The position numbers were made by a program, and so were the translations under genes. Below the pieces are notes generated by a model, which saw only the letters and a list, made by a program, of their open reading frames with translations, did no database searches and was not told where the DNA came from. Below, piece by piece: positions 17,714 to 26,389 of a DNA stretch of 64,000 nt (positions are counted from its first letter, which is position 1; each line of letters opens with the position of its first letter). The stretch comes from Rhizobium laguerreae (lineage in GTDB: Bacteria; Pseudomonadota; Alphaproteobacteria; Rhizobiales; Rhizobiaceae): contig NZ_MRDM01000020.1 of NCBI RefSeq assembly GCF_002008165.1, positions 124,001 to 188,000 on the forward strand, given 5' to 3'.

Positions 17714-18787
17714 TCAGAGCGAACCGTCGGCGGCCGCCTTCATGTAGGTCTCGGTGAAGCGCAGCTTGACGTTGCCGCTATCGCCAAGGATCTTGCCATC
17801 GGGCATTTCGATGCCGATGACGTCGGCCGACGGCGCACCATTGCCGAGCAGGCCTTTTTCGAACAGGAAGTTGCGGACAAGATCCATTGTCTTCGGCAGG
17901 TTGCCCGAGGCCGTGAAGGCAACGGCATCGGCCGGCTTGGCAAACAGCTTGGTGGCGACAAGCTGGGATTCAAAGCCCTTGAGATCGGTGCCCGATGCCT
18001 GGCCCATCGCCTCGCGCGCAGCCTTGCCATCGGCACTGTCGGCAGTCAGCAGTGCTGCGGTTTCATACCAGATGCCAGCGAGCGCCTTGCCGAAATTCGG
18101 ATTGTCCTTCAGCACGCCTGTATTGGCGACCATCAGGTCAATGATCTCGCCCGGCACCTGCGAGCTGTCGAAGACCTTCTTGGCCGTGGGATCTTCGAGG
18201 ATGGTCGAGACCAGCGGGTTCCAGGTGACGACCGCGGTCACGTCAGCCGTCTTGTAGGCGGCGACCATATCGGCGTCGGAGGTGTTGACCACCTTGACGT
18301 CGCGCTCGGTCAGCTTGATGCTTTCGAGTGCGCGGGCCAGCAGATAATGTGAGACGGAAAATTCAACGAGATTGACGTTCTGGCCCTTGATGTCGGCAAG
18401 ACTCGCCTTGTCCTTCAGGATGACCGCATCATTGCCGTTCGAGAAGTCGCCGACGATGACGGCTGTCGTATCGACGCCGCCGGCGGCCGGGATCGACAGG
18501 CCGTCCATATTGGTGAGCGTCACGGCGTCGAAGGCGCCGGCCGTGTACTGGTTCATCGATTCGACGTAGTCGTTGAACTGGGTGACCTCGATCTTGATGC
18601 CGTATTTGTCGGCCCATTTCTTGACGATACCGTGATCGGCCGCGTAGCCCCAGGGCATCCAGCCGACATAGATCGACCAGGCGACCTTGAAGTCGGTCTT
18701 CTGTTCGGCCTTGGCGATGGAGCCGAGTCCTAGCGCCAGGGACGCCGTCAGTGCGGTAATCGATAGTATCTTCGAAAAAGTCTGCAT
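17714..18787 (-). CDS. Substrate-binding protein of the guanidine-operon ABC importer
   Basis: 357 aa periplasmic binding protein of the NrtA/TauA/SsuA class. The first 27 residues are a Sec signal peptide (positively charged start, then ITALTASLALGLG, cleavage after AKA). The mature part begins KTDFKVAWSIYVGWMPWGYA, typical for the class, and contains tryptophans and acidic residues that could cage a guanidinium ion. ATG at 18787 is chosen: the frame stays open for 62 more codons, but these read through the riboswitch and are not coding. First gene of the operon and directly under the riboswitch. Confidence 0.93.
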   Translation of the reverse strand: MQTFSKILSITALTASLALGLGSIAKAEQKTDFKVAWSIYVGWMPWGYAADHGIVKKWADKYGIKIEVTQFNDYVESMNQYTAGAFDAVTLTNMDGLSIPAAGGVDTTAVIVGDFSNGNDAVILKDKASLADIKGQNVNLVEFSVSHYLLARALESIKLTERDVKVVNTSDADMVAAYKTADVTAVVTWNPLVSTILEDPTAKKVFDSSQVPGEIIDLMVANTGVLKDNPNFGKALAGIWYETAALLTADSADGKAAREAMGQASGTDLKGFESQLVATKLFAKPADAVAFTASGNLPKTMDLVRNFLFEKGLLGNGAPSADVIGIEMPDGKILGDSGNVKLRFTETYMKAAADGSL

Positions 18788-18812
18788 TGAAATTCCCCTT
18801 TTGCTTTTCTTC

Positions 18813-18850
18813 AAAAGGGATTGGCAATGACCATCGTGCCGCCAATCCCT
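18813..18850 (-). terminator. Riboswitch expression platform: intrinsic terminator hairpin
   Basis: On the minus strand AGGGATTGGC (18850-18841) pairs perfectly with GCCAATCCCT (18825-18816), followed directly by TTTT. An alternative small hairpin GCCAA/TTGGC (18854-18841, loop GGGA) uses the 5' arm of the terminator and could act as antiterminator. It lies between aptamer and start codon, so guanidine binding most likely allows read-through. The direction of control is inferred from known guanidine-I switches. Confidence 0.85.
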
Positions 18851-18857
18851 TGGCTTA

Positions 18858-18960
18858 CGAGGTCTCCCGGGCTTTTGTCCCGCCGTGCACCCGGCGGGAT
18901 GTCTCCCTCGCCGGTGGCAGCTCTCGGACCAGCGCGTCTTGCGACGCCGGAACCCTAGCC
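18858..18960 (-). promoter_or_regulatory. Guanidine-I riboswitch (ykkC aptamer)
   Basis: The leader RNA carries every conserved block in order. CTAGGGTTCCG starts at 18958. It is followed by a GCGTC/GACGC stem with a GCAA tetraloop, then CTGGTCCGAGAG, a variable P2 stem with CCGGCG/GCCGG arms, and finally CACGGCGGGACAAAAG and CCCGGGAGA ending near 18863. These blocks define the ykkC subtype 1 aptamer that binds guanidinium. It is located 70 nt upstream of the binding-protein start codon and is followed by a terminator. Confidence 0.97.
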
Positions 18961-18981
18961 ACCAACTCTGCAACTATCGAA

Positions 18982-18996
18982 GCAAAGTGTGTGCCA
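18982..18996 (-). promoter_or_regulatory. Sigma-54 (RpoN) promoter of the guanidine operon
   Basis: TGGCAC-ACACT-TTGC on the minus strand, preceded by T and followed by T. It keeps the invariant GG and GC with exactly 10 nt between them. Transcription would start about 12 nt downstream, near 18970, just before the aptamer, which fits well. No convincing sigma-70 promoter was found at this position. Confidence 0.85.
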
Positions 18997-19068
18997 AATT
19001 ATATATCATTGATTTTATTGAGAGTGCGATGGCGTCAATTCCCCGGAAAATGCAATAGTGCATGCACT

Positions 19069-19087
19069 TGCACAGAAAATGTGCGCA
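19069..19087. promoter_or_regulatory. Candidate NtrC enhancer site
   Basis: TGCACA-GAAAA-TGTGCG, close to the NtrC dyad TGCACC-N5-GGTGCA, about 100 bp upstream of the expected start site at 18970. A second dyad, GTGCATGCAC, lies next to it at 19059-19068. Spacing suits a bacterial enhancer-binding protein acting on the sigma-54 promoter. The match is imperfect, so another activator is possible. Confidence 0.55.
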
Positions 19088-19182
19088 TTCTGCCGATACC
19101 TTAGGCGTTGGTTATTTTTTGCCCAGTGAAAAGCAAGCGGCAGGCAGAACGCACAGAACGCCGAATTGCGGCTGGCCCTGAG

Positions 19183-20100
19183 CTAGTTCCGGAAGGCCCC
19201 GGCCGGGACCGTCGTCACCAGCCGGATATCGCGGCGGAAGTCCGACGGCGACATACCGGCGATGTGGCGGAAGGATTTGTTGAAGGCGCTGATCGAGCCG
19301 AAGCCGCTGTCCATCGCCACCTGCAGCACGTTGGCGCCCTCGCTCATCAGCATCGCCTGGGCGCGCGACAGCCGCAGCAGCGTCACATATTTGCTGAGCG
19401 TCATGCCGGTCGATCGCTTGAACAGGTTCATCGCATATTTCGGGTGCAGGTCGGCGGCGCGGGCAATATCGACCGAATCGATGTCGTGCAGGAAATTTGC
19501 GGCGATGAAATCGCACATGCGCGCGACGCTGCGCGAGGAATGCGGGTGCGGATGATCGCCTTCGAGACTGATGACGGCCTGCGACGTCATCGAATAAGGT
19601 TCGAGCGCGATCCGTTCGATGCGCAGCAGCAGCTCGTCGACGGCGTGCTGAGCCTTGGCGGGATCGCCTGAGTTGGCATAGTGGAACCAGCGGGTGAAGT
19701 TCTCCCTGTCGGCGGCATCCGTTGCCGAGGTCAGCAGCGTCTCACCCTTCATAAGCCGGCTGGAAACGCTGATCGGTAGGCGCAGCCGGAAGAAATAGAC
19801 GAGCGGCAGATGGGCGCCGGCATAGAGCGAATCATCCGACGATTCGTCCATCTGATGCGGCTGACCACCCCAGAAGAGGCACATTTCGCCAGCGCTCAGC
19901 CGGAATTCGTGATCGCTCATCCGGTAGTGCACGGTGCCGCGCATCACGTAGTTGACCTCGACCTGCGCGTGCCAGTGCGGCATGGCCATAACAGGCGGAT
20001 GGGCATGAAACATCTGCAGCGCTGTCGGCAAACCCTCGATGCTGCTCGCGCCGGGCTGATAGATTGCACGTGTGCCGACCTTACTTTCCGCCAAATTCAT
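19183..20100 (-). CDS. AraC family transcriptional regulator
   Basis: 305 aa. The N-terminal cupin sensor domain is visible (PHWHAQVEVNYVMRG near 42, sugar-binding type as in MelR). The C-terminal 100 residues hold two helix-turn-helix motifs: VDIARAADLHPKYAMNLFKR and VLQVAMDSGFGSISAFNKSF. It is transcribed divergently from the CUT1 sugar importer with an 86-bp gap and is most likely its activator. Its 3' end faces the guanidine promoter region, but nothing suggests that it controls that operon. Confidence 0.93.
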   Translation of the reverse strand: MNLAESKVGTRAIYQPGASSIEGLPTALQMFHAHPPVMAMPHWHAQVEVNYVMRGTVHYRMSDHEFRLSAGEMCLFWGGQPHQMDESSDDSLYAGAHLPLVYFFRLRLPISVSSRLMKGETLLTSATDAADRENFTRWFHYANSGDPAKAQHAVDELLLRIERIALEPYSMTSQAVISLEGDHPHPHSSRSVARMCDFIAANFLHDIDSVDIARAADLHPKYAMNLFKRSTGMTLSKYVTLLRLSRAQAMLMSEGANVLQVAMDSGFGSISAFNKSFRHIAGMSPSDFRRDIRLVTTVPAGAFRN

Positions 20101-20186
20101 GTTCCCTTTTTAGGAGACACCCGCTCCCTTACAGATAGTCTAACCGCGTTCGTGAAAGATCGGCAATTGAAAAGGGAGGATTTTCA

Positions 20187-21461
20187 ATGCGCTTCAAACT
20201 TCTCGCTGCGACCGCAGCTGTCGCAGTGCTTGCTTCCGGCTCCGCATACGCGCAGTCGGTCAATCTCACCATCTGGAGCTGGAATGTCGCCGCGTCGGCA
20301 TTGAAGTCCACGCTTCCAGGCTTCAACAAACAGTTTCCCGATATCAAGATCACCGTCGAGGATCTTGGCAACAGCCAGGTCTTCGACAAGACGCTGGCTG
20401 CCTGCGCCGCTGGCGGCGACGGCTTGCCCGATATCGTCAGCATCGAGAATTTCGAGGCTGAGATCTTCTGGAGCCGTTTCCCGGATTGCTTCGCCAATCT
20501 GAAGGAGCTCGGTTACACGCCCGAGATCCAGGCGAAGTTCCCCGAATTCAAGCGCACCGAGCTTGAGGTCGGCGACGTCGCCTATGCCATGCCGTGGGAT
20601 TCCGGCCCTGTCGCCGTCTTCTATCGCCGCGATCTCTACGAAAAGGCTGGCGTCGATCCAAGCACGATCGGCACCTGGGACGACTTTATTGCCGCCGGCA
20701 AGAAGATTTCCGCCGCCAATCCCGGCGTCGTCATGGCGCAGGCGGACTTCAATGGCGACAGCGAATGGTTTCGCATGATCGCCAACGAACAGGGCTGCGG
20801 CTATTACTCGGCCGACGGCCAGTCCATCACCATCAACCAGCCGGCCTGCGTCTCCTCGCTGCAAAAGGTGAAGGAAATGAAGGATGCCGGCACGCTGACG
20901 GCGGCCAATTGGGACGAAAAGATCCAGGCCAACACCGCCGGCAAGGCCGCGAGCCAGCTGTATGGCGGTTGGTATGAGGGCACCGTCCGCTCGACCTCGC
21001 CCGATCTCAAGGGCAAGTGGGGCGTCTACAAGATGCCGAGCCTGACGGCCGACGGCCCGCATGCCGCCAATCTCGGCGGTTCGTCGCTCGCCATTTCGGC
21101 GACCTCCGCAAATAAGGAAGCCGCCTGGAAATTCGTCAACTACGCCCTCGGCACGAACGAGGGTCAGGTGACCATGCTGAAGGAATTCGGTCTGGTGCCA
21201 TCATTGCTCTCGGCCGTACAAGATCCCTTCGTCAACGAAGCGCAGCCCTATTGGGGCGGTCAGAAGGTCTGGGCCGATATCCTTGCGACGCTGCCGAAGA
21301 TCGTGCCGAGCCGCGGCACCGCCTTCCAGAGCGATGCCGAAGCCATCTTCAAGGCGACGCAGACGAAGTTCTTCTCCGGCGGCTATCCCGATGCGAAGGC
21401 AGCTCTCGACGATGCCGCCAACCAGATCGCTTCGGCGACCGGCCTTCCGATCGCGCAGTGA
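20187..21461 (+). CDS. Sugar ABC transporter substrate-binding protein (CUT1)
   Basis: 424 aa periplasmic solute-binding protein of family 1. It has a Sec signal peptide (FKLLAATAAVAVLASGSAYA, cleaved before QSVNLTIWSW). GLPDIVSIENFEAEIFW near 78 and YAMPWDSGPVAVFYRRDLYE near 130 are the hinge and ligand loops of oligosaccharide binders. The strong ribosome site GGGAGG lies 7 nt before the ATG. First gene of a five-gene operon. The ligand is probably a mono- or disaccharide; not identified. Confidence 0.94.
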   Translation: MRFKLLAATAAVAVLASGSAYAQSVNLTIWSWNVAASALKSTLPGFNKQFPDIKITVEDLGNSQVFDKTLAACAAGGDGLPDIVSIENFEAEIFWSRFPDCFANLKELGYTPEIQAKFPEFKRTELEVGDVAYAMPWDSGPVAVFYRRDLYEKAGVDPSTIGTWDDFIAAGKKISAANPGVVMAQADFNGDSEWFRMIANEQGCGYYSADGQSITINQPACVSSLQKVKEMKDAGTLTAANWDEKIQANTAGKAASQLYGGWYEGTVRSTSPDLKGKWGVYKMPSLTADGPHAANLGGSSLAISATSANKEAAWKFVNYALGTNEGQVTMLKEFGLVPSLLSAVQDPFVNEAQPYWGGQKVWADILATLPKIVPSRGTAFQSDAEAIFKATQTKFFSGGYPDAKAALDDAANQIASATGLPIAQ

Positions 21462-21468
21462 ATGACGA

Positions 21469-21493
21469 AGCCGGGCGCTTGACGCGCCCGGCT
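21469..21493 (+). other. Intercistronic hairpin after binding-protein gene
   Basis: Perfect 10-bp stem AGCCGGGCGC/GCGCCCGGCT with loop TTGAC, 8 nt after the stop codon and followed by TTTCC. Likely stabilises the binding-protein mRNA or causes partial termination before the permease genes. Confidence 0.65.
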
Positions 21494-21548
21494 TTCCGTC
21501 CGCCGCAAGGCGGCTGGTCATTCGTTGGTTTTGTGAGGAGGAGGCTCG

Positions 21549-22409
21549 ATGCCGTTCAGAACCCGGAGCGCTTATGCGTTCCTCGCCCCTTATCTGCTGG
21601 TCTTTGCCACCTTCTGGGTCTGGCCGATCATCAATTCGTTCCTGATTTCCTTTCAGAACACCCGCATCAACCCGTGGAAATATAGTTTCCAGGCCAATTG
21701 GGGCCGGCTCTTCTACGACCCGGCCTTCTACAATGCCCTCTACAACACGCTGATCATCCTGGTGATCCAGGTGCCCGTCATGATCGCGCTTGCGACCGTC
21801 ATGGCCGTCATGCTCAATTCGCCGCTGCTGAAAGCGCGGCCGCTCTTCCGCTTCGCCTTCTTTGCGCCTGTCGTCGTCGGCGAGGTCGCCTATGCTGCCG
21901 TCTTCCGGCTGATGTTCAGCCTCGATTTCGGCATCATCAACAAGCTGATCTCGGCCGTCGGTCTCAGCCCGGTCTCCTGGTTCGACAATGCCAATGCCGC
22001 CATGGCGCTGATCATCCTCGCCGTCACATGGCGCTGGGCAGGCTACAACGCAATCATCATCCTCGCCGGCCTGCAGTCGATTCCCGATGATGTCTACGAG
22101 GCGGCGACGCTCGACCGGGTAAGCAAGGTCCAGCAGTTCTTCCACATCACCCTGCCGCTTCTGAAACCGATCATCCTCTTCTGCGTGGTGCTCTCGGTGA
22201 TCGGGACTATGCAGCTTTTCACCGAGCCCTTCCTCATCACCAATCGCGGCGGTCCCGGCGGCGGCACCGAGACGCTCGGCCTGCTGCTTTATCGCCAGGG
22301 CTTCACCTCGCTGAACTTCGGCTATGCCTCGGCGATCGCCTATACGATGGCTGCCCTTGCTGTGACGATTTCGCTTCTCAATCTCTGGGTCGGGAGGGAT
22401 CCGAAATGA
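21549..22409 (+). CDS. Sugar ABC transporter permease (MalF/UgpA class)
   Basis: 286 aa integral membrane subunit of the CUT1 importer. The first helix starts AYAFLAPYLLVFATFWVWP. The coupling loop carries the EAA-type sequence YEAATLDRVSKVQQF near 185, and FLITNRGGPGGGTETLG near 230 is a hallmark of this permease group. AGGAGGAGG precedes the ATG. Its last 4 nt overlap the second permease. Confidence 0.94.
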   Translation: MPFRTRSAYAFLAPYLLVFATFWVWPIINSFLISFQNTRINPWKYSFQANWGRLFYDPAFYNALYNTLIILVIQVPVMIALATVMAVMLNSPLLKARPLFRFAFFAPVVVGEVAYAAVFRLMFSLDFGIINKLISAVGLSPVSWFDNANAAMALIILAVTWRWAGYNAIIILAGLQSIPDDVYEAATLDRVSKVQQFFHITLPLLKPIILFCVVLSVIGTMQLFTEPFLITNRGGPGGGTETLGLLLYRQGFTSLNFGYASAIAYTMAALAVTISLLNLWVGRDPK

Positions 22410-23242
22410 AATCCAAATCCCTATCGCTTCTGCTGCGCCAGATCGCGTTGCATGCTGCACTGGCGCCCCTTGCTCTCATCTGGTTGTTTCCGCTCTGGAT
22501 GATGTTCGTCTTCTCGACCATGCCCGACAACGGCATCTTCAGCCCTGACATCGTGCTCTGGCCATCGACCAACTTCGTCGAGAATTTCAAAAACCTGCAG
22601 GCCGATACCGATTTCATCGGGGCAATGGTGATCTCCATCGGCGTGGCGCTGATCTATACAGTGCTCTCGGTGCTGCTGACTTCGATGGCCGGCTGGGCAC
22701 TGGCACGTTACCGTTTCGTCGGCCGCTCCGTCGTCATCGCCATCATCCTCGGCACGATCACGCTTCCCTTCTCCGTGGTCGTCATCCCGCAATTCATCAT
22801 GGTGGCGCGCGAGTTCAAGCTGGCAAACACCTGGGTGGCTCTGATCGTGCCGCCGCTGTTCAATTCGCTCGGCGTGCTGTTCATGCGGCAGTCCTTCTCG
22901 ATGATGCCGGGCGAGCTCTTCGATGCGGCCCGGGTCGAGGGCGTCAAGGAATGGCAGATCTTCCTGCGCATCGCCTTGCCGCTGGCGCGCCCGACCATGG
23001 CGGCATTGGCGATCATTCTCTTCCTGCACTCGTGGAACAATTACCTCTGGCCGCTGCTGATCAATTCCAGACCGGGGATGATGACGGCGCCTGTGGCATT
23101 GGGAACGCTGATCGGCCTCACCAAGGTCTCCTGGGGCGGCATCATGGCCGGCGCGGTGCTGCTGACGGCGCCGATCCTCGTCATCTTCGTGGCTCTTCAG
23201 CGCCATTTCATCGCCGGCATCGCGGCCGGCGCAATTAAATAA
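22406..23242 (+). CDS. Sugar ABC transporter permease (MalG/UgpE class)
   Basis: 278 aa second membrane subunit. Helix 1 is near residues 13-34, and the EAA-type loop reads FDAARVEGVKEWQIF near 172, followed by the LPLARPT turn. The ATGA overlap with the first permease couples translation. It ends 12 nt before the ATPase gene. Confidence 0.94.
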   Translation: MKSKSLSLLLRQIALHAALAPLALIWLFPLWMMFVFSTMPDNGIFSPDIVLWPSTNFVENFKNLQADTDFIGAMVISIGVALIYTVLSVLLTSMAGWALARYRFVGRSVVIAIILGTITLPFSVVVIPQFIMVAREFKLANTWVALIVPPLFNSLGVLFMRQSFSMMPGELFDAARVEGVKEWQIFLRIALPLARPTMAALAIILFLHSWNNYLWPLLINSRPGMMTAPVALGTLIGLTKVSWGGIMAGAVLLTAPILVIFVALQRHFIAGIAAGAIK

Positions 23243-23254
23243 TCGGGAGGCTGC

Positions 23255-24337
23255 ATGGCAGAGCTTTCACTCAGCAACATCGTCAAGCGCTTCGGCGGCT
23301 TTGAGATCATCCACGGCGCCAATCTGGAGGTTAAGGACGGCGAATTCGTTGTCTTCGTCGGCCCCTCCGGCTGCGGCAAGTCCACGCTGCTCAGGATGAT
23401 CGCCGGCCTCGAGGACATTACATCAGGCGAGCTTCAGATTGGCGGCAGGGTCGTCAACGACGTCGAACCGGCCGATCGCGGCATCGCCATGGTCTTCCAG
23501 TCCTATGCGCTCTATCCGCACCTGACCGTCGAGGAAAATTTGAGCTTCGGCCTGCGCATGAATGGCAATCCGAAGGCCGACACCGAGCGGCGCGTGCGCC
23601 ATGTCGCCGAGATCCTGCAGATCACCGAGTTGATGAAGCGCCGGCCGAAGCAGCTTTCCGGCGGTCAGCGCCAGCGTGTCGCGATCGGCCGCGCCATCGT
23701 CCGTGAACCACAGGTCTTCCTGTTCGACGAACCCTTGTCGAACCTCGATGCGGAACTGCGCGTGCAGATGCGCGTCGAAATATCAAGACTGCACAAGAAG
23801 CTCGGCACGACGATGATCTACGTCACCCACGACCAGACGGAAGCGATGACGCTCGCCGACAGGATCGTCGTGCTGCGCGCCGGCAATATCGAGCAGATCG
23901 GCGCACCGCTCGACCTATACGACGATCCGGCAAACCAGTTCGTCGCCGGCTTCGTCGGCTCGCCGAAGATGAATTTCCTCAAGGCCGTGGTGGTTGATAC
24001 GCAGCCGGGCAGGGCGGTGATCGCGCTGGAAAGTGACGCCAATACCCGCTTGAAGCTGCCGGTCGCCGATCCCATCGAAGCCGGCGCTAAAGTGACGCTC
24101 GGCATCCGTCCCGAACATTTCGTCGATGCGGGCACGGGCGATGCCGACCTCACCGTCACCATCGACGTCGCCGAACACCTCGGCAATACCAGTTACATCT
24201 ACGCCACCATAGGCCCCGAGCAACTGATCATCGAGCGGCCGGAATCGCGCGTCGCCGGCAATCGCGAGACGCTGACAGTCGGCCTTCCCGCCAACCGCTC
24301 ATTCCTTTTCGACGGCGCCGGCAAGCGGCTTCGCTGA
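23255..24337 (+). CDS. Sugar ABC transporter ATP-binding protein (UgpC/MsmK family)
   Basis: 360 aa. Walker A GPSGCGKST near 38, Q-loop VFQSYALYPH, signature LSGGQRQR near 135, Walker B FLFDEPLSNLD and H-loop YVTHDQTEAMT are complete. The C-terminal 120 residues form the TOBE/OB regulatory domain (LGIRPEHFVD near 285). GGGAGG precedes the ATG. It powers the two permeases just upstream. Confidence 0.95.
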   Translation: MAELSLSNIVKRFGGFEIIHGANLEVKDGEFVVFVGPSGCGKSTLLRMIAGLEDITSGELQIGGRVVNDVEPADRGIAMVFQSYALYPHLTVEENLSFGLRMNGNPKADTERRVRHVAEILQITELMKRRPKQLSGGQRQRVAIGRAIVREPQVFLFDEPLSNLDAELRVQMRVEISRLHKKLGTTMIYVTHDQTEAMTLADRIVVLRAGNIEQIGAPLDLYDDPANQFVAGFVGSPKMNFLKAVVVDTQPGRAVIALESDANTRLKLPVADPIEAGAKVTLGIRPEHFVDAGTGDADLTVTIDVAEHLGNTSYIYATIGPEQLIIERPESRVAGNRETLTVGLPANRSFLFDGAGKRLR

Positions 24338-24375
24338 ACCAAATCCCAGGACAGAAAGACGAAAGAGGATTTTCC

Positions 24376-26379
24376 ATGACTTCAGATCAACCGATCCGCT
24401 GGGGCATCATCGGCCCCGGCACCATCGCCCGCACCTTTGCAGACGGCGTCGCCCATTCGCGCACCGGCAGACTGGTGGCGATCGCCACCCGCAATCCGGC
24501 AAAGCCGGGCCTTGCCGAAGGTTTCCCCGGCGCCCGCATCGTCGATGGTTACGAGGCGCTGCTCTCCGACAAGGAGGTCGATGCGATCTATATCGCCGTC
24601 CCTCACACCGGCCACGCCGAATGGGCGATCAAGGCGGCACGCGCCGGCAAACACATCCTGGTGGAAAAGCCGATCGCGCTCTCGGCCTATGATGCCGAGG
24701 CGGTTTACTACGAGGCGAAAAAAGCCGGGGTCTTTGCCGGCGAGGCCTTCATGTACCGCGTGCATCCGCAGACGGAGAAGCTGGTCGAGCTCGTCAAAAG
24801 CGGCGTCATCGGCACCGTTCGCATCATCCGCTCGAGCTTCGGCTTCAACATGGGCAGCTATAAGCCCGAACACCGGCTTTTCGCCAACGACACCGCCGGC
24901 GGCGGCATTCTCGATGTCGGCGGTTATCCGGTCTCGATGGCCAGACTGATATCAGGCGCCGCGGAGGGCAAGACCTTCCTCGAACCGGAGAAGGTCTCGG
25001 GCGTCGCCCATCTCGGAGAGAGCGGCGTCGATGAATGGGCATCTGCCGTGCTCAAGTTCCCGAACGAGATCATCGCCGAAGTCTCCTGCTCGATCATGGC
25101 GCAGCAGGACAATGTGCTGCGCATCATCGGCTCCGAGGGCCGGATCGAGGTCCAGGACTTCTGGTTCGCCTCCGGCCACAAGGGCGGCGTCGGCAAGATC
25201 GAGATCTTCAAGGGCGGCAGCCGAGAAACCGTCGAGGTCAAGGAAGATCGCTGGCTCTATTCCTTCGAGGCGGACGCGGCGGGTGATGCCATCCACGCCG
25301 GCAAGACCGAATTCAGCTCTCCCGGCATGAGCTGGGCGGATTCGATCGGAAACCTGCGTGTACTCGACCAGTGGCGCGCGTCGGTGGGTCTTGAATACGG
25401 CGTAGAAAAAGCCAGCAAGCGCACGGCAAACATTGCCGGCGGCACGGTCGCGCGCGGGAACAGCGTTCCGCAGCGTCAGATTCCCGGCATTTCCAAGCCG
25501 GCCTCGGTGGTGACACTCGGCTTCGAATTCTTCTCGAATTTTGCCTCCGCCTCGCTGACGCTCGACGCCTTCTATGAGGCCGGCGGCAACGCCTTCGACA
25601 CGGCCTATGTCTACGGCGGCGGCAAAACGGAAGCGATCTTCGGCGACTGGCACACGAGCCGCAAGGTGCCGCGCGAGGAGATCGTGCTGATCGGCAAGGG
25701 CGCCCACTCGCCGCTCTGCTATCCTGACATGATCGCAAAGCAGCTCGACCAGTCGCTTGCCCGGCTGAAGACCGACTACGTCGACATCTATTTCATGCAT
25801 CGCGACAATACCGACGTGCCGGTCGGCGAGTTCGTCGATGCCATGGATGCCGAGGTCAAGCGCGGACGCATCCGCGGCATATTCGGCGGCTCGAACTGGA
25901 CGCGGGCGCGCTTCGACGAGGCGATCGCCTATGCCGAAAAGACCGGCAAGACGGCGCCGGCAGCACTTTCCAACAACTTCTCGCTTGCCGAGATGCTCGA
26001 TCCGATCTGGGCCGGCTGCGTTGCCGCCTCCGACGACGACTGGAAGAAATGGCTGAACGAGAAGCAGATCCCGAACTTTGCCTGGTCGAGCCAGGGCCGC
26101 GGCTTCTTTACCGACCGCGCCGGCCGCGACAAGCGAGACGATGAGGAGATCGTGCGGGTCTGGTATTCCGAGCGCAACTTTGGACGCCGCGACCGGGCCA
26201 TCGAGCTTGCCAACAAGCTCGGTCGCAATCCGATCCACATCGCGCTCGCCTATGTGATCGCCCAGCCTTTCCCGGTCATTCCGCTGATCGGGCCGCGCAC
26301 CGTCGCCGAATTGGAAGACAGCCTCTCGGCGCTCGACATCAAGCTGACGCCCGAGCAGGTGAAGTGGCTGGAAGGCTGA
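24376..26379 (+). CDS. Two-domain fusion: Gfo/Idh/MocA dehydrogenase + aldo/keto reductase
   Basis: 667 aa in a single uninterrupted frame. Residues 1-335 are a Gfo/Idh/MocA enzyme: WGIIGPGTIARTFADG Rossmann turn at 9-24, VEKPIALS near 96 with the catalytic Lys, and GGGILDVGGYPVS near 175. From about 370 the protein is an aldo/keto reductase lacking the usual N-terminal hairpin, with its tetrad visible as Asp and Tyr in NAFDTAYVYGGG near 405, Lys in IGKGAHS and His in YFMHRD. Between them is a ~35-residue linker. Located at the end of a sugar importer operon, it probably performs two linked redox steps on the imported sugar, perhaps with cofactor recycling. Confidence 0.92.
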   Translation: MTSDQPIRWGIIGPGTIARTFADGVAHSRTGRLVAIATRNPAKPGLAEGFPGARIVDGYEALLSDKEVDAIYIAVPHTGHAEWAIKAARAGKHILVEKPIALSAYDAEAVYYEAKKAGVFAGEAFMYRVHPQTEKLVELVKSGVIGTVRIIRSSFGFNMGSYKPEHRLFANDTAGGGILDVGGYPVSMARLISGAAEGKTFLEPEKVSGVAHLGESGVDEWASAVLKFPNEIIAEVSCSIMAQQDNVLRIIGSEGRIEVQDFWFASGHKGGVGKIEIFKGGSRETVEVKEDRWLYSFEADAAGDAIHAGKTEFSSPGMSWADSIGNLRVLDQWRASVGLEYGVEKASKRTANIAGGTVARGNSVPQRQIPGISKPASVVTLGFEFFSNFASASLTLDAFYEAGGNAFDTAYVYGGGKTEAIFGDWHTSRKVPREEIVLIGKGAHSPLCYPDMIAKQLDQSLARLKTDYVDIYFMHRDNTDVPVGEFVDAMDAEVKRGRIRGIFGGSNWTRARFDEAIAYAEKTGKTAPAALSNNFSLAEMLDPIWAGCVAASDDDWKKWLNEKQIPNFAWSSQGRGFFTDRAGRDKRDDEEIVRVWYSERNFGRRDRAIELANKLGRNPIHIALAYVIAQPFPVIPLIGPRTVAELEDSLSALDIKLTPEQVKWLEG

Positions 26380-26389
26380 AGCAGTGGAG

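Noticed and set aside
18788..18973. N-terminal extension of the guanidine binding protein by 62 codons
   Set aside because: Those codons read through the riboswitch and terminator; the signal peptide begins at 18787.
19033..19038. TTGACG on the minus strand as a -35 for the guanidine operon
   Set aside because: The only TATAAT-like hexamer is about 30 bp away, far outside sigma-70 spacing; the sigma-54 site fits better.
24952..26238. 428-codon minus-strand open frame
   Set aside because: Antisense shadow of the fusion gene; no domain seen.
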